Shown: positions 56,097 to 64,000 of the stretch, piece after piece
Numbering within the stretch: the first letter of the stretch is position 1
How the letters are laid out: every line of letters starts with the position of its first letter
Assembly (NCBI RefSeq): GCF_033115175.1
Contig: NC_084831.1
Location: 13,741,138-13,805,137, forward strand
Length of the DNA stretch: 64,000 nucleotides
Reading direction: 5' to 3'
Origin: Lepus europaeus
Taxonomy: Eukaryota; Chordata; Mammalia; Lagomorpha; Leporidae
Position numbers and translations under genes: made by a program
Notes under the pieces: model-generated
What the model saw: the letters and a program-made list of their open reading frames with translations, nothing else
Database searches by the model: none
What the model was told of the DNA's origin: nothing

Positions 56097-56989
56097 AAAT
56101 GTTATCTCAAAAATTAACAAATAAAATAAGTTGGAAAAATAATTCAAACTCATAGACTAAAACACTAAGCCACATCTATACAGATATAAACCAATAAAGG
56201 AATAAATTGAAAATGTCACAGGAACCTGGATATTTACATAGTTTTTTAAAGTACGTAACATTTTTATTGAAAAGATGATAAGTTGAGTACATTACAGTAC
56301 CTTCACTACCCTGAAAGCATTTTCGTTTTTATTATCTTACAGTCCTCATACACATTAACAGACTCGGAGTGGCATTCCGTAACGAGCAGCGCAATATAAT
56401 CACCAGTTCCCACACCCTAAGAACCGCCTCGAATTTTAAGTCCAGAAGACAAACTCAGAAACTTACCAAGATGAATATTGTGTAGGTAGGAAAGACCGAA
56501 GCATTTCAGCAGTTTTGACACATGCTTTCTCTCGGACAAAAAAAGGCACTACAGAGCGTGGAAGCTGATGGTCTCCAGGTCATGGGACGGGGAACTTGAA
56601 CCAGAAAACACTAAAGAACTAGACTTTCCAAAACCTCCCAGTGGTCCTGAAGTTCAGACACAAGCAACCAGGTGCCCTTCGCACGTTTCAGACTCTCAGT
56701 AGTTGATTTAGTCATCGGCGATGGTGTCGTGCTGTGTACACTGCTGTCTTTGGGGTTTGTGAGAAAACTTGCAGGGAAGAGCTATGTTACACAAGAGCAG
56801 GGGAGCAAAGAAACAGGTCCCCGAGGAATAACAAGGCCCCAATACAACATTCCAAAGTACTTCCCTACACTAACTGCATGGTGGGAAAGCTTAGCACATA
56901 CCCGCTTCATCAAGACCAGGGCCACCGACGAGGAGAGAGATCTAAACATCGCCCCACCAGTGAGGACCACGAAAACTCAGCAGCCTTCC

Positions 56990-57400
56990 CCAGGGTCCCT
57001 GCCGCTCCCACACTCGCTAAACAGAACCAACCACGGGGGAACAGCCAGTCCGGAAAGAAGAGGCAATTGTGCAGTCGTTGTTGCAATCTCGTCAGTCAAA
57101 TCCATCAAGGGCAGGAATCTGAAATCTGGAGGAACTGCTGCAGACTTAAGGAGTCACAAGAGACCTGACGACGAGATGCAACATGTGGTGGTGAACACAG
57201 CCGGGACAGTTGGTGAAGCCTGGGAGGGGTCTCTGGGTTAGATGGTGTTAGTGTTCATTTCCTGATCCCCTCCTCCCGGTTTTGCTGTGGTTGGATGGGA
57301 TTGTAGAACATCTGTGTGTGTGGGAAATCCTTCAGCATTTAGGAGTGCGGTGTCTGATGGGCAACATATCCTCCGACAGGCCAGGAGGGACGTTCCTCCT
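56990..57400 (+). repeat. Ancient repeat 3'-end-like region
   Basis: GGAGGAACTGCTGCAGACTT, GAGACCTGACGACGAGATGC, TTCATTTCCTGATCCCC and GAGTGCGGTGTCTGATGGGC follow a widespread old mammalian interspersed repeat 3' end in order. The family was not fixed by eye. A 189-codon open frame (56672-57241) overlaps it and is not supported as a gene. Confidence 0.4.
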
Positions 57401-57727
57401 GTCGGTAGTATTCACATATCCCCAGCTCGGGGTTCCGTGATGTCATGTTGGCTGCTTGACATTCCCTGTGATGGGAGGACACTGGTCCCTTGGAATCCAT
57501 GGGGCAACGACTCCTTGCTTCCTGTGCATAGCAGAATTTGTGGACTCTCAAGTTCCTTGCATAAATTGTGAGATATTTGTGCATTCTCCTGTGTACTGCA
57601 AGGCATTTCTAGATTACCCACACCTGTGACATTGTGGTCTATAGTCTGCTACACCGGACTCATGAGGGAGTAACGACAAGAACAAAGTCCGTACGTATTC
57701 ACATAGAGGCCAGGTTTTTCATGAATA

Positions 57728-58166
57728 TTTTTTCTCACCCACTTGAAAAGCAGAGAGGAGAGAGAGAGAGAGAGAAGAAGAAGAAGAAGAAGAAGAAGAA
57801 GAAGAAGAAGAAGAAGAAGAAGAGGAGGAGGAGGAGGAGGAGGAGGAGGAGGAGGAAGAGGAGGAGGTGAAAGGAGGAGGAAGAGGAAGAGGAGGAAGAG
57901 GAAGAGGAGGAAGAGGAAGAAGAAGAAGCATCTTCCATCTTTTGGTTCATTCCATAAATGGCTGCCATAACCAAGCTGGGCCAAGCCAAAGCCCAGGTCT
58001 TTCACGTGGGTGCCAAGGCCAAAGCTACTGATCTGCTGCTTCCCAGGAAGCGTTAGCAGGAAGCTGGGTCACACGCAAAGATGCCGGCACTCGAACGAGG
58101 CCCTCTGGCATGGGATGTGGTCACCTCCAGTGGCAGCTTAACCTCTGTGCCACAGCACCTGCCCCT
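57728..58166 (-). mobile_element. C-SINE with a very long purine expansion
   Basis: Reverse-strand body from CATCTTCCATCTTTTGGTTC to CTGTGCCACAGCACCTGCCC, preceded by the purine tract at 57752-57928. Confidence 0.85.
57752..57928 (+). repeat. (GA)n-(GAA)n-(GGA)n purine tract
   Basis: 177 bases with a single pyrimidine (T at 57868). It contains about 16 GAA units (about 57774-57822) followed by GGA and mixed GGA/GAA units. Capable in principle of triplex (H-DNA) formation. Confidence 0.95.
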
Positions 58167-58277
58167 GAAATATTTCTGATCTGCTGTTGGTTGAATTCAT
58201 AACAGCAGGGCCCATGAATTTGGAAGACCAACTGTATTCACAGCATGGAAACTGGCAAATGTTGTCACTCTGGCTTT

Positions 58278-58318
58278 TTGTTTATTTATTTGCTTATTTA
58301 TTTATTTGTTTGTTTAGG
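58278..58318 (+). repeat. (TTTA)n-like simple repeat
   Basis: GTTTATTTATTTGCTTATTT and similar units; orphan, without a SINE body. Confidence 0.85.
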
Positions 58319-58329
58319 AGATGGCCTCT

Positions 58330-59278
58330 ATTGAGTTTACGCACCTGACTGGAAATAACTGCACAAAACCAAACATTTGTTATGGTAACTTCTGCATCCC
58401 AATTCAAACCCAAATGACTTTTTTTTAACAGTCAACTCAAGGGAACCCACCATTTCAGAGTCAACAGCTGCACTGACGCCACAGTGACACTTGGCTATGG
58501 TTAAGACTTGAATCCAGAAATTTGGTTCGTTGGAAGGCTACTCAAACTTCCAACTCCTCCAAATTGAATCACAAAAAAAGGCAAACCCATGTTTTTCACA
58601 GAGGTCCAGGAGGTAGAATCAGCAACACTGGCAGCTGTTGGAGCACCTGGAGTGCTGGGGTAATGAGGACCCCGCTGAGCCTCCTTCGGACAGTCCCCTG
58701 CTGGCCCTTGTTCCGATGGGAGCCTGGTGGCCTCTAGAGTGACCCCACACAGCAGCTGTGGCCTTGACCACAGAGTCCCCTCCGCATCTCCACCAAGGGC
58801 AACTTGCAAGTGCCGGGGGTGGGGATAGCTTTGCCTTTAAGTCTTCTGATGCATTCCCTGCGGCGCCCATGCCCTGTGTGGCTGGACCCCAGGGTGGTTG
58901 CACTGTGCACAGCGGCCGTGGTGGTGCCCAGTGCGCGTGCTGGTGGTCAGCGAGGGCGGCCCGCGGGGAACCGCAAGCCAGCGCTTTGTGGGCGGAGAAC
59001 CGGTCCGCTTTCTGTCTTGGCCTCTGGCTGCGGAGTCCTTCCCACCTTCGGAATTCTGCAGGTGCTGAACAAGCAAGGCGGAAAACCACTCATCTGACAC
59101 TGGGCGAGCTCTAGTCCCGCTCCCTTGTGGCCCCGCACAGCCACCCCAGCTGCCCACCCAGGTTTGTTCAGCCTGCGTAGACGACGGTGACGCATTTGCT
59201 GACACACCAGTCCTTGGACCATCTTTCCGAATTTTTTTTTTTTTTTGGTAAATTTGCGATTACTTAAAAAATTAATTT
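58330..59278. other. Unassigned, GC-rich stretch
   Basis: 58600-59220 is markedly richer in GC than its neighbours and holds overlapping frames up to 156 codons (minus, 58619-59089) without domain motifs. A diverged retrocopy is possible but no parent was recognised. Confidence 0.4.
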
Positions 59279-59606
59279 GGGGTCAGCGCCGTGGGGTAGA
59301 GGGTAAAACCGTGCCTGCAGTGCTGGCATCCCATATGGACGCCAGTTTGACTTCGGGCTGCTCCACTTCTGATCCAGCTCTCTGCTGTGGCCTGGGAAAG
59401 CAGCAGAAGATGGCCCAAGTCCTTGGGCCCCTGCACCCGCGTGGGAGACCTGGAAGAAGCTCCTGGCTCCTGGCTTCGGATCTGCTCAGCTCCAGTTGTT
59501 ACGGCCGTCTGGGGAGTGAAGCAGATAGAAGACCTCTCTCTCTGTCTCTCTGCCTCTCTCTAACTCTGCCTTTCAAATAAATAAAAAATTTAATTAAAAA
59601 AATAGA
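59279..59606 (+). mobile_element. C-SINE
   Basis: Plus-strand copy from GGGGTCAGCGCCGTGGGG to CTTTCAAATAAATAAAAA; AATTTAATT-like sequence on both sides. Confidence 0.93.
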
Positions 59607-60016
59607 GGTTAATGAGTGACTACTGCAAACCTTTCCAGCAAGGCTTGCGATAAACACGATTCTTTGGCAGTGTTTAGAGCGAACAGAAATGCTTCTTTAC
59701 TGTCTCCTCATATCCTTGGCGATTCTGAAAGGTAGAAATAACCACACTCCTTGAAGAAACAAGCAAGTTAAGACCTGGACAAGGTATGATCTTAAATTTT
59801 AGCACAGTGGCTCTTTTTATTCTTCTTTGAACTGTTTTGATTTCTTCTTTGCACTTGGTACTGTACTAACATATACCTCGGTGTATGATAATTGCTCAAC
59901 AAATGATGGCTAAACACCAGTGGTAAAGGCAGAACTTACAAACCTTACTCTGATATATTTGCTTTCTAAGATAACTTTTTCAATATTAATTTTAAGTACA
60001 CAGTGGTACATGAATG

Positions 60017-60178
60017 TGAGAGTATTACAAAACCTTTGTGGAAGATGCAATTAGAAGATGAACTTACTCATCATTGCATGTATGACTGATTTTCAAAATT
60101 AATGGAAAATGTGTGTTATGAGAAAACTGTGCAGGTATTTCAAAATATTTTGCACCAAAATAAATTTATCTTCCATTT
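60017..60178. mobile_element. Mariner-like MITE, second copy
   Basis: Left end TGAGAGTATTACAAAACCTT and right internal part TTGCACCAAAATAAATTTAT mirror the copy at 49080. The right terminus was lost to a truncated SINE. Confidence 0.6.
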
Positions 60179-60335
60179 AGTCTTTTATTTATTTTCTTCT
60201 TTATTTGAAAGGCAGGGAGAGAAAGAACGATCTGCCGTCCTCCCACTGGTTCGCCTACAACCACCTGGACTGCGCAGGTGCAAGCTGGGAGTCGGGGACT
60301 CCATCCGGGGCTTCCATCCGGGGCTTTCACTGAGT
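60179..60335 (-). mobile_element. C-SINE fragment
   Basis: Reverse-strand tail and partial body only (TTCTTCTTTATTTGAAAGGC to a duplicated CCATCCGGGGCTT). The head is missing. Confidence 0.75.
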
Positions 60336-62502
60336 GCCGGAAGTGCCGCCTCCGCCATGTTCTCTCCTTGTATCTTCAGCCTGAATTTTCCTTGTCTCTG
60401 TCATGAAAAGAAGCTTAAAGTTGTCTCACCAGCAGTGGAGCCAGACCCTCTGCACAGAGTCCCTAAGATTTATTTCCCCTTCCTTGTAAGTCCTAGTGTG
60501 TAGTCTTGGTTCCTGGCCCCGTATCTCGGGAAAAATCGCCAGGGTTGTTGGGTTTTTCCTTGACAGTGGCCTTGTGCTCCTCAATAAACAGCCAGGACTG
60601 AAGGGAGGAGGAGGAGAGGGCAGATTTCCCAATGTTTGAAAGAACTGGAGGGTGAGGGGTAAGATTTGGAATATTTTCTTTTTAGCCTTCGGTTGGGACT
60701 GTCCTTATCCTACAAAGTCAGCATTCCTCATCCATCTTCAAGAAATCGATTTGCTTCCTAGAACAACTGAGCCAGCGACTGGGGAGACCTTTGTCCGGGT
60801 GTTGTTGGGGCCTGGGTCAGAGCGTGTGCTGTGGTTGGAAGGTGACTTTTTCTACTAGCAGCACAACCGGCTCAAAAGGCAAATGGAGCCGTTACTAAAA
60901 TAAGAACCTAGGACTCAAATCAAGTAGAACTCAGTCTGAATTCACCATCAGACATGCGTTGCTTAAAAAGTGTGAAACACATTCTACCTGTGCAAATGTG
61001 GTAGTTTACTGAGATATTAATTTGCATTTTCATTCGCAAAATGGTAGATGGTCTCCCCTCCACAGCCTCCCCACCACCAAATAGCCAAAGCAGGAGTTTC
61101 CAGACTCCTTTACATCAGTGCCCTTTGCCCTCTGCCTCAGATGACCAGCGTGGGAAGGTCTGACAGGGACCAGGCCTTCGAGGACTGAGAGACGTGGAGC
61201 AAGCCAACAGCAACAGCTAGCAGGCAGGGGAGAGAGGTAAAATTAGGGATAGATCCCCAGAGAATAGGAAAGGTAGGATAGGATAGGGGGATGTTATGGG
61301 ATCCAGAAAAGTGAAACTAGCAGGTCGACCTCTTCTTATTCTTCTTCTTTTTAAAAAGATTTGTTTATTTGAAAGGTAGAGTTACAGAGAGAGGGAGAGA
61401 CAGAAAGAGAGGTCTTCCATCCACTCATTCACTCCCTAAATAGGCTGCAGCAGCGGGAGCTGGGCCGATCTGAAGCCAGGAGCCAGGAGCTTCTTCTGGA
61501 TCTCCCAAGTGGGTGCAGGGGACCAAGCACTTGGGCCATCTTCTTCTGCTTTTCCAGGCCATAGCAGAAAGCTAGATCAGAAGTGGAGCAGCCAGGACAC
61601 AAACCAGCACCCATATGGGATGCCAACACCACAGGTGGAGGCTTAGCCTACTATGCCACAGCACCAGTCCCTGGCAGGTCTTCTGTGGGCCGAGCAGAGG
61701 GAGTTGTGACTCCAGGTACAGAGACCCTGGGCCTTGACCAAGACCTCCTGTGCTTACGCTCACCTCCAAGGCAGCAGAAATTGCACCAGCAAGGCTGGCT
61801 GGGACCACGGATCTAGCAGAGTCCGGCCTGGGTTGACAATTGGAGGGTGTCTCCACCAGTATTCTAGACCATACAAGCTACCAAGAATCTCTGTGCAAAC
61901 CTAGAGAGCAGAGGGTCTCCCAGACATGGCCGGAATGGGATTCTCCAGCAGCCAGGCGGGTGGGGCACATCAGTGGATTTAGCGAATGAGCATTTGCTTC
62001 TACCCAAGCAAGCTCTTAGGGAGTTCAATGCACACCCATTATATAAACACTGACTTTGATCCACATAACAATCTTTATCCTTCTTTTACTTTCAAATTTT
62101 ATCTATATGGGTGTATTCAATTTAATAGTTTACAAGAGTCCGATAAAGCCTTGTCACATACAAAATCTCATTACACTTTGATGGCGACTATGGCAGGTGC
62201 TATCTGATTTGCTGAAGTCTTTTCACTGCCTGTTGCCATCTTAGGTGGCCTCGGGTGAGTCCCCTGCTGTCCCATGCAATCTCAGGATTGGCCACCAGCA
62301 CTTCCAGCCTTAACATTTGTCAATATGTTGATTTCTCTAACTCTCATTCTTTTGATCTGCCTTGCCCCATGCATGCAAGGACACCCTGTGGGTGACCCTC
62401 ATCAATACTCCATGTCTGGCTGAGCTCTTGGCTAATTCCAATCTTCTCAATATAGGGGCTCTTCTACTTCTTTGTTTCCATTTGTCCAGAATAACAAGCA
62501 CA
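60336..62502. other. Unassigned intergenic sequence
   Basis: Apart from the SINE at 61345, no gene or repeat recognised. Confidence 0.45.
61345..61671 (-). mobile_element. C-SINE
   Basis: Reverse-strand copy: AAGATTTGTTTATTTGAAAG to CTATGCCACAGCACCAGTCC. GCAGGTC near both ends. Confidence 0.93.
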
Positions 62503-62937
62503 TGAGGGTACTCAAAAAGTGCATGGGAGGCCGGCGCCGTGGCTTAACAGGCTAATCCTCCGCCTTGCGGCGCCGGCACACCGGGTTCTAGTCCCGGTTG
62601 GGGCGCCGGATTCTGTCCCGGTTGCCCCTCTTCCAGGCCAGCTCTCTGCTGTGGCCCAAGAGGGCAGTGGAGGATGGCCCAAGTGCTTGGGCCCTGCACC
62701 CGCATGGGAGACCAGGAGGAAGCACCTGGCTCCTGGCTTCGGATCAGTGCAATGCGCAGGCCGCAGCGGCCATTGGAGGGTGAACCAACGGCAAAAAGGA
62801 AGACCTTTCTCTCTGTTTCTCTCTCTCTCACTATCCACTCTGCCTGTCAAAAAAAAAAAAAAAAAAGTGCATGGGAAAATAATTTTAAAAGAGAAGTTTA
62901 TTTGGGGGCAGAACAATTTTGAAATCCATGCATGTTT
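62503..62937 (+). mobile_element. Mariner-like MITE, third copy, split by a SINE
   Basis: Parts 62503-62528 (TGAGGGTACTCAAAAAGTGC) and about 62877-62937 (GAGAAGTTTATTTGGGGGCA, GAAATCCATGCATG). The right terminus is replaced by the next SINE. Confidence 0.7.
62529..62861 (+). mobile_element. C-SINE, young type, inside the MITE
   Basis: Plus-strand copy, one of the best preserved: starts GGCCGGCGCCGTGGCTTAAC, ends GCCTGTC plus poly(A). Exact 15-base target duplication AAAAAGTGCATGGGA at 62514-62528 and 62862-62876. Confidence 0.97.
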
Positions 62938-63267
62938 ATTAAAGATTTATTTATTTATTTATTTGAAAGAGTTACACAGAGAGAGAGGAGAGGCAGAGAG
63001 AGGGAGAGAAGTCTCCCATCCGATGGTTCACTCCCCAATTGGCCACAATGGCTGGAGCTGCACCAATGTGAAGCCAGGAGCCAGGAACTTCCTCCAGATC
63101 TCCCACGTGGGTGCAGGGGCTCAAGGACTTGGGCCATCCTCTACTGCTTTCCCAGGACATAGCGGAGAGCTGTATTGGAAGAGGAATAGCCGGGCATGAA
63201 CTGGCACCCATATGGGATGCCGGCACCCCAGGCAGAAACTTAGCCTACTGTGCCTTAGCACCAGCCT
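62938..63267 (-). mobile_element. C-SINE
   Basis: Reverse-strand copy: AAAGATTTATTTATTTATTT to ACTGTGCCTTAGCACCAGCC. Confidence 0.93.
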
Positions 63268-63459
63268 CAAAAAATCTCTTTCTACAGATGTGGAGATGGT
63301 GGAGTAGACAGACTGCCACTGGTCACTGGAGCTTCAGGGTCCTGAGTGGCCATCAGAGCAACCCCTGAAATTACAGAAGGGGACAAGTGAGCCCAGTGAA
63401 AGAAGATGACCTGTTCCTGCCACTCAGCCGGAACCACAGCCCTAGACTTTTTATTATCG

Positions 63460-63519
63460 TTATTATTAAAGTTTTATTTACTTATTTGAAAGTCAAAGTT
63501 ACAGAGAGAAGGAGAATGA

Positions 63520-63559
<40 letters not shown>

Positions 63560-63819
63560 TCTTCCATCTGCTGTTTTACTCCCCAAGTGGCCGCAATGGC
63601 CAGGGCTGGGCCAGGCTGAAGCCAGGAGCCAGGGGCTTCTTCAGGGTCTCCCACATGGGTGGCAGGAGCCCATTTACTTGGGCCATCTTCAATCACCTTT
63701 CCATGTGCATTAGCAGGAAGCTGTATCAGAAGTGGAGTGGCTGGGATTTGAACTGGTGCCTATATGGGATGCTGATGTTGCAGGCAGTGGCTTTACCCAA
63801 TATGTCACAATGCCACCCC
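63460..63819 (-). mobile_element. C-SINE
   Basis: Reverse-strand copy with a GA-rich tract at 63520-63558, ending ATGTCACAATGCCACCCC. Confidence 0.93.
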
Positions 63820-64000
63820 TGTATTTTTTTTTATGAGAAACATCGTCCATCTGCTGGTTCACTCTCCAAATGCCCACAACAGCTAAAGCTGGGCCAGGGC
63901 AAAGCCAGGAGCCCAAACCCATCCAGGTCTCCTACGTGGGTGTCAAGAGTCCAACCACCTGAACCATCATCTGCTACTTTCCAGGATGCATTAGCAGGAA
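63820..64000 (-). mobile_element. C-SINE, runs off the window end
   Basis: Reverse-strand copy starting GTATTTTTTTTTATGAG, lacking the usual GA tract, with TCCATCTGCTGGTTCACTCT and GCATTAGCAGGAA at the edge. Confidence 0.88.

Noticed and set aside
57634..57870. Lys/Arg-rich 78-codon frame
   Set aside because: Translation of the GAA/GGA purine tract.
62519..63199. 226-codon plus-strand frame
   Set aside because: Composed of a young SINE, MITE remainder and another SINE; the peptide repeats the SINE-encoded pattern seen throughout the window.
1..64000. CRISPR arrays, operons, toxin-antitoxin or other prokaryotic systems
   Set aside because: The window is plainly mammalian. Its repeats are SINEs, L1 and microsatellites, with no regularly spaced repeat-spacer structure.

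Overview
This is mammalian nuclear DNA from a lagomorph, most likely European rabbit (Oryctolagus cuniculus). About 50 to 60 copies of the tRNA-derived C-SINE (CSINE) family lie on both strands. This family is a lagomorph hallmark: the body derives from a tRNA-like head with a B box (GGTTCGAGTCC or GGTTCTAGTCC), followed by a CT-rich stretch and either an AAATAAATAAAT or a poly(A) tail. I found no bacterial-type operons, CRISPR arrays or phage genes.

Gene content is low. The one intact protein-coding gene I can defend is RNF186, a single-exon RING E3 ligase on the minus strand at 28.3-29.0 kb. An HNF1-like palindrome lies just upstream of it. In human 1p36.13, TMCO4 and RNF186 are both on the minus strand, with the TMCO4 5' end next to RNF186. 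The CpG island at 9.4-10.3 kb carries a consensus 5' splice donor on the minus strand, so it is best read as the TMCO4 promoter and first exon. Positions 1 to about 10 kb would then be TMCO4 intron 1. No TMCO4 coding exon was recognised.

Layout: 1-10 kb, putative TMCO4 intron with SINEs, an L1 3' end, MIR/L2 relics and a G-rich purine minisatellite. 9.4-10.3 kb, CpG island. 10.4-28 kb, intergenic DNA with SINEs, MIRs and two MaLR-type LTRs. 28.3-29.2 kb, RNF186 and its proximal promoter. 29.2-38 kb, intergenic DNA. 38.2-55.2 kb, a dense LINE-1 zone. One L1 there has an internally inverted segment between opposed SINEs. A second L1 (about 43.5-55.2 kb) is broken up by a Tigger-like DNA transposon, a mariner-like MITE, about a dozen SINEs and a full-length EEF1A1 retrocopy, which itself carries an LTR. 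55-64 kb, intergenic DNA with a long GAA/GGA purine tract, further MITE copies and SINEs.

I found no evidence of a previously undescribed gene system. The interesting material is regulatory (the HNF1-like site at RNF186) and structural (layered insertions, an inversion between SINEs, and purine tracts likely to form unusual DNA structures). Repeat family names rest on recognition by eye, not on a database search, and repeat boundaries are generally good to about 10 bases, better where a target-site duplication is given.
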